From DASRDU01 sp035560235 (lineage in GTDB: Bacteria; Acidobacteriota; Blastocatellia; RBC074), in NCBI GenBank assembly GCA_035560235.1, contig DATMAG010000107.1, positions 124,001 to 188,000 on the forward strand: 64,000 nt of DNA, given 5' to 3'. Below the pieces are notes generated by a model. That model ran no database searches. It worked only from the letters and a program-made list of their open reading frames with translations, and was not told the origin of the DNA. A program made the position numbers and the translations under genes. How positions within the stretch are numbered: the first letter of the stretch is position 1; each line of letters opens with the position of its first letter. Positions 1-10,649 of this stretch are shown piece by piece.

Positions 1-580
1 CTTTTCAACCGGGCCGTACACGCTGACCGATCACAGCCCGCAACAGAATCCGACGCGGCACGGCATGTTTTTTTCAGTCTGGAAGAGACAGCCTGACCGT
101 TCGTGGAAGGTCGTCGTTGATCTGGGCATCGTCACGCCTCAGGCCGTGGCGCCGCTCGACGCGCCTTACACGCCCGCGCTGCATCCGAAAACAAAAGCTG
201 CCAAAGCCGACCCTGCCGCGCTGCTTGAAGCTGACCGCGCGTTCAATGTCGAATTGAAGAAGAGCAGCGTCAGCGACGCTTATCTGAAGCATCTCAGCGA
301 TGACGGGCGGCTGTACCGCAGCGACGCGATGCCACTGATCGGCAGGGCTGCGATCCGCTCATTCCTGTCAGCGAAACCGCTGACACTGGACTGTTCACCA
401 ATGCGGGCGGACATCGCCCGCTCTGGTGATCTGGGTTATGTGATTGGCAGCTACGAACTGAAAAGCGGCGCAGCGCGGTCTGACAAAGGCTATTACGTGC
501 GCGTCTGGCGGAAGAATGAAAAGGGTCAGTGGAAGCTCGTCGCAGACGTGACGAATCTACTGCCGCCGGAAGAAAAGTGA
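1..580 (+). CDS. NTF2-like (DUF4440/SnoaL-like) protein, 5' end outside window
   Basis: The reading frame is open from base 2 with no start codon before the edge, so this is the C-terminal part of a longer protein. An internal ATG at 65 is unlikely to be the start because upstream codons read as a continuing domain (GPYTLTDHSP). Two similar units are visible. The first ends in a W-K-x-V-x-D-LG type strand, and the second starts at ALLEADRAFN and ends WKLVADVTNLLP. Both resemble the cone-shaped NTF2/SnoaL fold used by DUF4440 proteins, which are often secreted or of unknown substrate. I infer a tandem NTF2-like protein. No catalytic residues can be assigned, and function is unknown. The gene is followed by two stacked hairpins (598-678). 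Confidence 0.7.
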   Translation, partial: FSTGPYTLTDHSPQQNPTRHGMFFSVWKRQPDRSWKVVVDLGIVTPQAVAPLDAPYTPALHPKTKAAKADPAALLEADRAFNVELKKSSVSDAYLKHLSDDGRLYRSDAMPLIGRAAIRSFLSAKPLTLDCSPMRADIARSGDLGYVIGSYELKSGAARSDKGYYVRVWRKNEKGQWKLVADVTNLLPPEEK

Positions 581-597
581 TAACAGTCAGAGAAACT

Positions 598-678
598 GTT
601 GTGCGATTTTCCGGAATCGCACAACAAAACAATCAGGCCCGCGATGATTCAGCAATTCATCGCGGGCCTGATTGTTTT
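598..678. terminator. Two stacked perfect hairpins between convergent genes
   Basis: Hairpin 1 has 11-bp arms (598-608 and 615-625, 6-nt loop). Hairpin 2 follows immediately with 22-bp perfect arms (626-647 and 657-678, 9-nt loop), and its ends are AAAAC and GTTTT. The A-run on one side and T-run on the other make hairpin 2 a good bidirectional terminator for the NTF2-like gene and for hppA, which converge here. Confidence 0.8.
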
Positions 679-688
679 CAGTTCAGTT

Positions 689-3205
<2,517 letters not shown>

Positions 3206-3264
3206 AGTCCTGTTTTCCTTTTTTCAGTGTAAAGAGTTGTGTAAACCCGAATGAAAGAAGGCGG

Positions 3265-3293
3265 ATTATAGACGAAGCCCCAAATGTTGGGAA
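3265..3293 (-). promoter_or_regulatory. Sigma-70-type promoter for hppA
   Basis: Read on the minus strand, the site is TTCCCA (3288-3293), a 17-nt spacer, then a perfect TATAAT (3265-3270). It lies about 60 nt upstream of the hppA start codon. Confidence 0.6.
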
Positions 3294-3357
3294 GCAGGCA
3301 AACAGAAGAATAACAGGCTTTTCACGCGCTCCCGATGGTCAAACCAGAAGATGAGAC

Positions 3358-4371
3358 TCACTCTCCGGTCAGCACCACGCGCGGCTGCAGCGTCCGGCTT
3401 TCTGTCCGGTACTCCGCGACAGCAAGCAACTGCTGCCCGTCGGTCAGTTGCAGCAGCGTTCCCGCCGGATAATCAACCGCGCGGCGAACCGCATTGCCGT
3501 GCGCAACTCTCGCCGCTTCGTCAGCATTCAGCCTGACCTCCGGCATCGCCAGCGCTTCAGCCATTGAACTCAGCGCCTCCTGAGTTCGCCCGGCCTCAGC
3601 CAGTTCAGCCAGCCTTTCAAGCGTCACGGCGCGGCTGAGATCACAGCGGCCCGCGCGAGTGCGCCGCAACTGCGCGAGGTGCGCGCCAATGCCCAGGGCC
3701 TTGCCAATGTCTTCGGCCAGCGCGCGAATGTAAGTGCCCGATGAACAGACCACGCGCAGTTCGAAATCAACACATCCCGGAGCGCAAGCAGCCTGCTCGC
3801 CTGCTTCCGGCACCGGCGCAGTTGTTCCCAACCGGCCCGCTTCGTCAGACAGGCGAGCAGGCTGCTCGCGCTCCCGGAGTGACCTGACCGGCAATAATTC
3901 AAGCTCCTTGATTTCAACTTCGATGGCTGCGCGCTCAATCTCTTCGCCGCGCCGGGCCATTTCGTACAGCTTCACGCCGCCGACTTTTTTGGCTGAATAC
4001 ATTGGCGGAATCTGCCTGATGCGCCCGCGCAAAGGTGCAAGCGCGGCTTCAATCATTTCAGCCGTCAGATGCCGCGCATCAGTCACCGGCCCGGTCGCAG
4101 TGCCCGTCAGGTCGCCTGTGTCGGTCGCATAACCAAACCTGACCGTCGCCAGATATTCCTTGTCATCGCCGGTCAGAAACTGCGCAAGCCGTGTTGCGCG
4201 ATTGAGGCAAACAACCAGCACCCCGGTCGCAAACGGATCGAGCGTGCCGGTATGCCCGACGCGGCGCGTGCGCATCAGCTTGCGCACCTTTGCCACAACG
4301 TCGTGCGAAGTCCAGTCGGCAGGTTTGTCAATCACAAGGATTCCGTCAGACGGCAGAGTTTTCTGATCCAT
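3358..4371 (-). CDS. truB: tRNA pseudouridine(55) synthase TruB, with an in-frame palindromic insertion
   Basis: TruB converts U55 in the T-loop of tRNAs to pseudouridine. The family signature GHTGTLDPFATGVL holds the catalytic Asp, and CSSGTYIRALAEDIG is the second conserved block. The N-terminus (GILVIDKPADWTSHDVV) is typical. At 337 residues it is longer than usual bacterial TruB proteins. The excess is a Arg/Glu/Ala-rich stretch between the strand ELELLPVRSL and the strand CVDFELRVVCSSG, where homologues normally run straight through. That stretch is encoded by a 102-nt inverted-repeat element (3776-3877). The start codon overlaps the end of the upstream nuclease-fold gene by 26 nt, suggesting translational coupling. 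The conserved blocks are intact, so the enzyme is probably active. Confidence 0.93.
   Translation of the reverse strand: MDQKTLPSDGILVIDKPADWTSHDVVAKVRKLMRTRRVGHTGTLDPFATGVLVVCLNRATRLAQFLTGDDKEYLATVRFGYATDTGDLTGTATGPVTDARHLTAEMIEAALAPLRGRIRQIPPMYSAKKVGGVKLYEMARRGEEIERAAIEVEIKELELLPVRSLREREQPARLSDEAGRLGTTAPVPEAGEQAACAPGCVDFELRVVCSSGTYIRALAEDIGKALGIGAHLAQLRRTRAGRCDLSRAVTLERLAELAEAGRTQEALSSMAEALAMPEVRLNADEAARVAHGNAVRRAVDYPAGTLLQLTDGQQLLAVAEYRTESRTLQPRVVLTGE
3776..3877. repeat. 102-nt palindromic element inside truB (34 codons, in frame)
   Basis: Two 28-nt arms (3776-3803 and 3850-3877) are inverted copies with only two mismatches, separated by 46 nt. The whole element is 102 nt, exactly 34 codons, and it coincides with the extra peptide in TruB. 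The core of the arms (GCGAGCAGGCTG) also occurs around 50593-50604, and a close form (GGCGAGCAGGCAG) near 52915, both intergenic. Confidence 0.8.
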
Positions 4372-5953
4372 TGATTCTTTCTCTGGTATGCACCTTCACG
4401 CCGGCGCGCCAGTTTGAATTGAGGCCAATCTGGTACGCTTCGATTTCAGGCGCCAGGCAGCAGGCAATGATTTTGAACGTGCGATGAAACCGCAGACGCG
4501 GCGCAACCAGATAAAGCAGCGGCGAGCGATCCGCAAGCGGCACGCCCGGAAACAGCCCGCGCCGCGCAAATTCGCCGCGCACCCGCGCCTGCTCAACGCG
4601 CAGCCAGTAATCCAGCCCCTGCAGCGGCAGGTTCGCGTCTTCCGCCGCCTTGATTTCAATCACCACCAGGCGGCCCTCATCATTCACCGCCAGCAAATCA
4701 ATCACCGAACGCTCATCAGCGCGCCACGCCGGAATCTGCGAATAAACGAAACGCGGATCAAGCGTCGCGTCAAGCACGCGAATGTCACGCCGCAGCAGCG
4801 ATTCAAGCCACGCTTCAGCGCGCAGGCGATGAAACGGATGCTGCCGGTCAGCGGGCCGCGCCTGTCGCTCTGTCGCAATTGAGCGCGCCAGTTGCGCCAG
4901 TTCGCTGAAATTTGCTTCAGTCAGTTTTTTTACTGATCGCAAAGCGGGCGCTGCCTGTTGCTGCGGCCTGAACGCAGCCACGCCGAAACTGGCGCGCTGA
5001 GCAGTTGAAGCGTGGGTCACGCGGGCGAACTCCAGCCCGTTGATCGAAAAAATTTCAGTGTCGCGCAGCGCATCGTAACGGGCTTCGATCAGATCAGGCG
5101 CGAGGCTCACGATTCGTTCGCGCCAGCGGCTGCGCGTCTCTGCCGCCTGCGGCCAGAGCAGTTCGCGTTCGTGCGAATTGATCAGTTCAGCCTGCGTCAC
5201 CGGGCGCAAAGCGGTCAGCGCCGATTCATTCTCGTCAACCTCAAAACATTCAATCGCCGCGCCCGTGTGCCTGACATCAACGAGCGTCAGCCTTTCGAGC
5301 GTGGTTTGTGCGCGACCTTTCGGCACGCACAGCCACAAACGTTTCGCCTGCTTTCCGGCCTCGCGCCGCTCATTGTATCCGGCCAGCCAGATCAGTCCTG
5401 CCGCCAGCACGCCGTCAATTTCACTTTGCGCTTCGCCATTATTTGCGCCAATCACCAGCACCGTTTCGTGACGCCATTCAATCACCAGCCGCGCATACTG
5501 CACCGGCATCAGCCGCGCGCGATTGCCCGTTGTATTGACGCGCTGAATGCGGACTCCGGCAAAGCGGCTGGCAATGAGCTGCGCCAGAGTTTCGCCATAA
5601 CCAGCGCGCCGCTCATTCACCGGCAGTTCGCGCAGCTTCTGTTTTGCGCGCCAGCGTTCAGCGTCGCGCAGCGTAATCAATGCGACTTCCTTCGCCAGCC
5701 CGCGCGACACTCTGAGCCTGATTTCAGCTTCAGCAATTTCAAAATTCGTCACGCGCCAGCTTTGCGAATGGTCATCATCCCACCACGCGAAGATCAGCCG
5801 TCCCCATTCGACACTGAATTCATAGCTGCCCGGCTGAAGTTCGGTGATGAGTTCATCATTCACGACCATCTGCCAGGCGGCGCTTTTGAGCAAAGCGAGT
5901 TCAATATCGTACTTCGCCTGCGACGCAGCCTCGTTGTCAGTGATCGGAATCAT
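4346..5953 (-). CDS. Uncharacterised protein with C-terminal PD-(D/E)XK nuclease-like domain
   Basis: I do not recognise the full 535-residue protein as a named family. The C-terminal third shows the pattern of the PD-(D/E)XK nuclease superfamily: an acidic helix AEAWLES (Glu380/Glu384), Asp419 in SVIDLLAVN, Glu433 and Lys435 in VVIEIKA, then Gln445 and Tyr449 in QGLDYW. The last pair matches the QxxxY motif of RecB- and Cas4-like members. The N-terminal two thirds contain alternating strands and helices without a motif I can name. There is no signal peptide or membrane segment, so it should be cytoplasmic. It starts 36 nt after the L,D-transpeptidase gene and overlaps truB by 26 nt, so the three are probably co-transcribed. 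DNA or RNA substrate cannot be judged from sequence. Confidence 0.7.
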   Translation of the reverse strand: MIPITDNEAASQAKYDIELALLKSAAWQMVVNDELITELQPGSYEFSVEWGRLIFAWWDDDHSQSWRVTNFEIAEAEIRLRVSRGLAKEVALITLRDAERWRAKQKLRELPVNERRAGYGETLAQLIASRFAGVRIQRVNTTGNRARLMPVQYARLVIEWRHETVLVIGANNGEAQSEIDGVLAAGLIWLAGYNERREAGKQAKRLWLCVPKGRAQTTLERLTLVDVRHTGAAIECFEVDENESALTALRPVTQAELINSHERELLWPQAAETRSRWRERIVSLAPDLIEARYDALRDTEIFSINGLEFARVTHASTAQRASFGVAAFRPQQQAAPALRSVKKLTEANFSELAQLARSIATERQARPADRQHPFHRLRAEAWLESLLRRDIRVLDATLDPRFVYSQIPAWRADERSVIDLLAVNDEGRLVVIEIKAAEDANLPLQGLDYWLRVEQARVRGEFARRGLFPGVPLADRSPLLYLVAPRLRFHRTFKIIACCLAPEIEAYQIGLNSNWRAGVKVHTRERINGSENSAV

Positions 5954-5989
5954 CAGAGCAATGAAGATTTCAAATTTGAGATTTGAGAA

Positions 5990-6772
5990 TCACTTCCGTT
6001 CGGGCAATTGCCACTTCACTTTGAGTCGCTCGTATTCAGCTTCGGGCAACTGCACGAGCAATGGTCTGGCCGCCGGGTCGAGCCAGCGCAGGAGTTCTTC
6101 CATCGGCGCGGCTTTCATCGCGGTGCAACCGGCAGTCCCGCTTCCGGCGCGATTCCAGATGTGCAGGAAGATGCACGAACCGCCGCCTTTTCTGACCGGC
6201 GCGGCGTTGTGATCAACGACCACGCCCCAGCGGTAATAATCCTTCTGCTCGCGCATCTTTTCGGAACTGTTCCAGTCCACGCTGGCGCGGCTGCGGTCGA
6301 GGATGGTGTTGTAATGCGCTGACTTCACATCATCCACGCATTCGATGGTTCCGGTCAGGTGCGTGTAAGGCAGTTTGATGGCGCCCGCTTCGGCTGCGCT
6401 GGCGTAACCGAAGGCGCTGCTCAGACGAAAGATTCCCGCCGGAGATTTGCCGTCGCCTTCCTTCTTGACCAGGCCCGAACCGGATTGCGGCGCGTGCAGG
6501 CCGCTGCCCCAGGCCAGGCCGTTTTTGCCGACCACGACCGGAATGCCTGATTCGATCTGCTGCCAGGCGTCTTTCGTGCTGTGGCGTTCAAAGCGCCACA
6601 ATCTGCCGTCAACCGCGTTCCAGTCGGGCGTGACGACCACGACAAGCTGGCGCGATTCGGCAAGCGGCGTCTGAGGCGATTTATCGTTCATCTTCTTTTT
6701 CTGCTGAGCAAAGGAAAACGTGATTGCAAGGCTGAGCGCAAGGCCGACAGGCAGCAGGCGAAATACATTCAT
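5990..6772 (-). CDS. Exported L,D-transpeptidase (YkuD-like) family protein
   Basis: L,D-transpeptidases cross-link peptidoglycan or attach proteins to it, using a catalytic Cys. Here the motif HIWNRAGSGTAGCTAM near the C-terminus matches the family's HxxN...SxGC(V/T) active site, with His, Ser/Gly and Cys in place. The ATG at 6772 gives a 260-residue precursor that begins with a clear signal peptide (MNVFRLLPVGLALSLAITFSFA). It has an excellent GGAGG site 8 nt upstream, whereas the longer upstream reading has none. Asp/Asn-rich segments between are consistent with the YcfS/ErfK-like 'L,D-transpeptidase family' group that cleaves or transfers on murein. It is divergent from gatB and heads the run with the nuclease-fold gene and truB. 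Confidence 0.85.
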   Translation of the reverse strand: MNVFRLLPVGLALSLAITFSFAQQKKKMNDKSPQTPLAESRQLVVVVTPDWNAVDGRLWRFERHSTKDAWQQIESGIPVVVGKNGLAWGSGLHAPQSGSGLVKKEGDGKSPAGIFRLSSAFGYASAAEAGAIKLPYTHLTGTIECVDDVKSAHYNTILDRSRASVDWNSSEKMREQKDYYRWGVVVDHNAAPVRKGGGSCIFLHIWNRAGSGTAGCTAMKAAPMEELLRWLDPAARPLLVQLPEAEYERLKVKWQLPERK

Positions 6773-6840
6773 TACTGATCCTCCGGGTGAATCGTATAAC
6801 CCCGGCGGCGGCGGCTTCAATGGCGGCGCAGGGGTCGTGC

Positions 6841-6846
6841 TATAAT
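6841..6846 (+). promoter_or_regulatory. Perfect -10 element upstream of gatB
   Basis: TATAAT at 6841-6846 lies about 55 nt upstream of the chosen GTG start of gatB. A weak TTCAAT lies at 6816-6821, 19 nt away, so the -35 part is poor. Confidence 0.45.
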
Positions 6847-6903
6847 CCGGCGCTTGAATTCCGGTCAGTTCATTCACCTTATGCAATCAGGGAGCGAAAG
6901 TCT

Positions 6904-8370
6904 GTGAAAGAAGGTTGGGAAGCAGTCATCGGTCTGGAAGTTCACGCGCAGTTGAAGACTGAATCGAAGCTCTTCAGCGCTTCAGCCGCGAACTTTGGCG
7001 ACGAGCCGAATTCAAACACTGATCCGACGGTGCTTGGCCTGCCCGGCTCGCTGCCGGTGCTTAATCGGCAGGCCGTCCGGCAGGCGGGCAAGGCCGCGCT
7101 CGCGCTCGGACTCAGGATCAATCGTGAATCAATCTTTGCGCGCAAGCATTACTTTTATCCCGACCTGCCGAAAGGCTATCAGATTTCACAGTATGACCGG
7201 CCCTTTTCAGAACACGGCACAGTTGAAATTCTGACCAGCGAACGTGACGAGGCCGGGCGTCCGACCGAATGGAAGCTGAAACGTTTCGGCATCACGCGCG
7301 CCCACATCGAAGAAGATGCGGGCAAGTCCTCGCATGACTTCGGCGATCACAACAAATCATACATTGATCTGAATCGCGCCGGGACGCCGCTGCTTGAAAT
7401 CGTCAGCGAGCCGGACTTTCGCTCAAGCTGGGAAGCTTACGATTACATGGCCTTTCTGCGCCGAACGCTGCAATACGCGGGCGTCTGCGACGGCAATATG
7501 GAAGAAGGCAATCTGCGCTGCGATGCCAACGTGTCGGTGCGGCGTGTGGGTGCAACCAGCTTCGGCACGAAGGTTGAAATCAAGAATCTGAACTCGATGC
7601 GCTTTTTGCAGCGCGCCATCGAGTACGAGATTGATCGCCAGATTGATGAGCTTGAAAACGGCGGGACGATTTATCAGGAGACGCGGCTGTGGAGCGAAAA
7701 GGAGAATCGCACTTACGTCATGCGCTCAAAGGAGAACGCGCACGATTACCGCTACTTTCCCGAACCCGACCTGCCGCCGCTCGAAGTCAGCGAGGCGTGG
7801 ATTGAAAGCCTGAAAGCCGAACTGCCGGAGCTGCCCGAAGCGCGGCGGCGACGATTCACCAGTGATTACGGCCTGTTGGCTGATGACGCGAGCCTGCTGA
7901 CAGCTCAGCGCGAACTGGCCGATTATTACGAAGCGACGGCGAAAGCCGCGAACAACGCCAAAGCCGCCGCCAACTGGATTCTGTCGGAACTGCTGCGCGA
8001 ACTGAAGAATGCCGATGCCGACATCACGCAGACAAAGGTTTCGGCTGAAAATCTGGGCGCGCTGATTCGTCTGATTGATGACCAGACCATCTCAGGCAAG
8101 ATCGCCAAGGAGGTCTTTGCCGAAATGGTCACAACCGGCGCTGCGCCTGACGCCATCATCCAGGAGAAAGGTCTGGTGCAGATCACCGACACCGCCGCAA
8201 TTGAAAAGATCGTTGACGAAATCATTGCCGCCAGTCCGCAGCAGGTCGAAAAGTACCGCGCAGGCAAAACCGCGCTGATGGGCTTTTTCGTCGGCCAGGC
8301 GCTCAAGGCGAGCGGCGGCAAGGCCAATCCGCAAATGGTCAACGAAATCGTCAAGCGGAAACTTGGCTGA
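6904..8370 (+). CDS. gatB: Asp-tRNA(Asn)/Glu-tRNA(Gln) amidotransferase subunit B
   Basis: GatB is the kinase and tRNA-binding subunit of the GatCAB complex. It activates mischarged Glu-tRNA(Gln) or Asp-tRNA(Asn) so that ammonia from GatA can amidate it. Conserved blocks are all present: VIGLEVHAQLKT at the start, GYQISQYDRP, the THIEEDAGK-like segment (RAHIEEDAGK), EGNLRCDANVSVR, and YRYFPEPDLPP. The C-terminal YqeY-like tail carries QALKASGGKANPQMVNEI. I chose the GTG at 6904 because it starts at the family N-terminus, gives 488 residues (normal size) and has a GGGAG site upstream. Longer upstream reading contains an unlikely Ala-rich extension. gatA and gatC are not in the window. Confidence 0.95.
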   Translation: MKEGWEAVIGLEVHAQLKTESKLFSASAANFGDEPNSNTDPTVLGLPGSLPVLNRQAVRQAGKAALALGLRINRESIFARKHYFYPDLPKGYQISQYDRPFSEHGTVEILTSERDEAGRPTEWKLKRFGITRAHIEEDAGKSSHDFGDHNKSYIDLNRAGTPLLEIVSEPDFRSSWEAYDYMAFLRRTLQYAGVCDGNMEEGNLRCDANVSVRRVGATSFGTKVEIKNLNSMRFLQRAIEYEIDRQIDELENGGTIYQETRLWSEKENRTYVMRSKENAHDYRYFPEPDLPPLEVSEAWIESLKAELPELPEARRRRFTSDYGLLADDASLLTAQRELADYYEATAKAANNAKAAANWILSELLRELKNADADITQTKVSAENLGALIRLIDDQTISGKIAKEVFAEMVTTGAAPDAIIQEKGLVQITDTAAIEKIVDEIIAASPQQVEKYRAGKTALMGFFVGQALKASGGKANPQMVNEIVKRKLG

Positions 8371-8420
8371 AGCGAAACATCCGCAACCGGTACTCCGGCA
8401 ACTGAGAGAACCGTTCAGTG

Positions 8421-8491
8421 ACGGTGTCTGGAGTTCCGGCTTTAGCTGGTCTGCCTGAATCGAAGGCCCGCCAGCTAAAGCCAAACACCGT
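8421..8491. repeat. Intergenic palindromic element with CTTTAGCTGG core
   Basis: Arms ACGGTGT (8421-8427) with ACACCGT (8485-8491), and GGCTTTAGCTGG (8438-8449) with CCAGCTAAAGCC (8471-8482), form one long interrupted hairpin. It lies between gatB and the cyclophilin gene and could serve as a gatB terminator. The form resembles a REP-like mobile palindrome. Confidence 0.6.
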
Positions 8492-8586
8492 TCCCCGGGA
8501 AGACCAGTTTGATTTCATATTCCGGTGTGAAGTATTTCGATTGAGCAGGTCAACAACCCGGCCCTGACAACTGACAAACAAGACTT

Positions 8587-9240
8587 ATGAATTCACTCAA
8601 AACGTCCACGTTCTGTCTGATTCTGCTTGTGAGTCTGCTGGCTTTCGCCTGCGACTCTTCAACGTCAACCACCACGACTGAACCAGCCGCTGCGCCAACG
8701 GTCAAAACTGTGGCTTCACCGCCGCCGCTTGCGCCTGGTGAAGAGCTTGCCGTGCTTGACACCGTTTACGGCAAGATCAAGCTGCGGCTCTTTCCCGATG
8801 TTGCGCCGAAACACGTGGCCAGTTTCAGAAAATATATCAATGAAGGTTTTTACAATGGCCTCGCTTTTCATCGCGTGATTCCGGGCATGGTGATTCAGGC
8901 GGGCAATCCGGCAACGAAAAGCGACGACAAATCAACCTGGCCGCAGGGCGAGCGATCAGGGCTGCCGACGATTCCGGCGGAATTCAGCACGCTTCCCTAT
9001 GTGCGCGGCACGCTCGGCGCGGCACGCACGAGTGACCCGAACAGCGCGAGCACGCAGTTTTTCATCTGCCTCAATCGCAATGAACAGTGGGATCGTGAAT
9101 ACACCGTTTTCGGTCAGGTGGTCGAAGGGATGAACGTGGCTGACATCATCGCCAACTCTCCGACCGATCCTGGCACTGAAATCCCGACCAGCAAAGCCAC
9201 CATTATCCGCGCTTACCTTGAAAAGTATGCTCCGAAGTAA
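8587..9240 (+). CDS. Cyclophilin-type peptidyl-prolyl cis-trans isomerase, probable lipoprotein
   Basis: Cyclophilins speed up cis-trans isomerisation of peptide bonds before proline. The 217-residue protein has a signal sequence ending in LLAFAC at residue 22, a plausible though not perfect lipobox. A Thr/Ala/Pro-rich linker follows, then the cyclophilin core from about residue 52: KIKLRLFPDVAPKHV, FHRVIPGMVIQAG (catalytic Arg region), SASTQFFICL and FGQVVEGM. It would be anchored in the outer or inner membrane and fold exported proteins. A hairpin at 9248-9289 follows directly. Confidence 0.9.
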   Translation: MNSLKTSTFCLILLVSLLAFACDSSTSTTTTEPAAAPTVKTVASPPPLAPGEELAVLDTVYGKIKLRLFPDVAPKHVASFRKYINEGFYNGLAFHRVIPGMVIQAGNPATKSDDKSTWPQGERSGLPTIPAEFSTLPYVRGTLGAARTSDPNSASTQFFICLNRNEQWDREYTVFGQVVEGMNVADIIANSPTDPGTEIPTSKATIIRAYLEKYAPK

Positions 9241-9247
9241 GCGGAAC

Positions 9248-9289
9248 ATCCCGACAGCCGCGAGTCTGCGGATTCGCGGCTGTCGGGAT
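9248..9289. terminator. 16-bp perfect hairpin after the cyclophilin gene
   Basis: Arms 9248-9263 and 9274-9289 are perfect reverse complements with a 10-nt loop. There is no strong T-run, so termination is probable but not certain. Confidence 0.6.
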
Positions 9290-9397
9290 TCGTGTCGGCA
9301 GACTTAAAGATCATTTTCACAACCTTTCGTGCCTCGCCTTCGTAAACACAGTCTGAGTCCACACACGAACCGCTGTCTGTCCGTATCAGGCTGACAA

Positions 9398-10627
9398 ATG
9401 AATATCAGTGAAGCAATCAAACTGGCCTTCGATGCGATCTGGGCGCACAAGCTGCGGTCATTTCTGACGCTGCTCGGAGTGATCTTCGGCGTGGCGACAG
9501 TGATTGTGGTCGTGTCGCTGATTGAAGGCTTCAACAAATACGTGGACGAAAAGATTGCCGACATCGGCACCAATGCCTTTTCGGTGCAGAAATTTTCCAT
9601 CGAGGATTTTTCGAGCGTCGAGCGGATTGAAGAAGCGCGCCGCCGGAACAAGGACATCCGGGTTGAGGATTACGAAGCGCTGAAGGCCGCGCGCGGTCGC
9701 TTCATTGCCGATGTTGCGGCGCAGGCGGCGCAGACGGGCGATGTAACTTATCGTTCAGACCGGTTGCACGATGTGGCGATTGCCGGTCAGTCCGCGAATA
9801 TGGCCGAGATCAACCGCGTGGAATTTTCTGAAGGTCGCAACTTCACCCCGACCGAGGAAGAGAAGAACCGTCTGGTCTGTTACATCGGCGCGGACATTGC
9901 CGAGCGATTCTTTGAAGGACGCAGCGCCATCGGTGAATTCATCAGGATTGACGGGCGTCCGTTTGAAGTCATTGGCATTGGCAAGGCGCTCGGTTCGGTT
10001 TTTGGACAATCGCGTGACAAATATGTGCGGATTCCGCTTTCGACCTTTCTGAACATTTACGGCGCGCGACGTTCAATCAATATCAGCGTGACTTCAACAG
10101 GCCCGGAGACATATCAGGACGCGATTGACGAAGCGCTGGTTGTGATGCGCACGCGGCGCAAACTGGCGCCGAATGAAAAGGACAATTTCGGCATCATCAC
10201 GCCGGGCGCGATCAATGCGCTGCGCGAAAAAATCTTCGGCACGATTCAGATGGCCGCGATTGGCGTGACTTCGATTGCGCTGGTCGTGGGCGGCATTGTG
10301 ATTATGAACATCATGCTGGTGAGCGTGACCGAGCGCACCCGTGAAATCGGCATTCGCAAAAGCCTGGGCGCGCGACGGCGCGACATTCTCAAGCAGTTCC
10401 TGTTTGAATCAACCGCGCTGGCGCTGATTGGCGGCTCAATTGGCGTCACCATCGCGTGGCTGCTGGCGAAACTGGTTTCGTTCCTGACACCGATTCCGAC
10501 TGCACTGCCGCTCGTGGCGGTCGGGACAGCGCTGTTTGTTTCCGGCAGCGTCGGCCTGATTTCCGGCGTCTATCCGGCGTGGAAGGCTGCCGGTCTTGAT
10601 CCGATTGTGGCGCTGCGCTCTGAATAA
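9398..10627 (+). CDS. MacB/FtsX-type ABC transporter permease (first of a pair)
   Basis: The 409-residue protein has the MacB-like layout: an amphipathic start and one transmembrane helix (FLTLLGVIFGVATVIVVVSLIEG, residues roughly 21-43). A periplasmic domain of about 220 residues follows, then three C-terminal helices containing the FtsX motif NIMLVSVTERTREIGIRKSLGARRRDI. This motif couples the permease to an ATPase. Members of the family move macrolides, lipoproteins or peptides, or act as mechanotransmitters. No ATPase gene is adjacent, so the partner must lie elsewhere. The second permease starts 22 nt downstream. Confidence 0.9.
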   Translation: MNISEAIKLAFDAIWAHKLRSFLTLLGVIFGVATVIVVVSLIEGFNKYVDEKIADIGTNAFSVQKFSIEDFSSVERIEEARRRNKDIRVEDYEALKAARGRFIADVAAQAAQTGDVTYRSDRLHDVAIAGQSANMAEINRVEFSEGRNFTPTEEEKNRLVCYIGADIAERFFEGRSAIGEFIRIDGRPFEVIGIGKALGSVFGQSRDKYVRIPLSTFLNIYGARRSINISVTSTGPETYQDAIDEALVVMRTRRKLAPNEKDNFGIITPGAINALREKIFGTIQMAAIGVTSIALVVGGIVIMNIMLVSVTERTREIGIRKSLGARRRDILKQFLFESTALALIGGSIGVTIAWLLAKLVSFLTPIPTALPLVAVGTALFVSGSVGLISGVYPAWKAAGLDPIVALRSE

Positions 10628-10649
10628 AAGCGGGCGCGGGAGCTGGCCT

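Noticed and set aside
6787..6903. Longer N-terminus for gatB starting at 6787
   Set aside because: The extra 39 codons do not belong to the GatB family and would overlap the promoter region of the divergent L,D-transpeptidase; the GTG at 6904 fits better.
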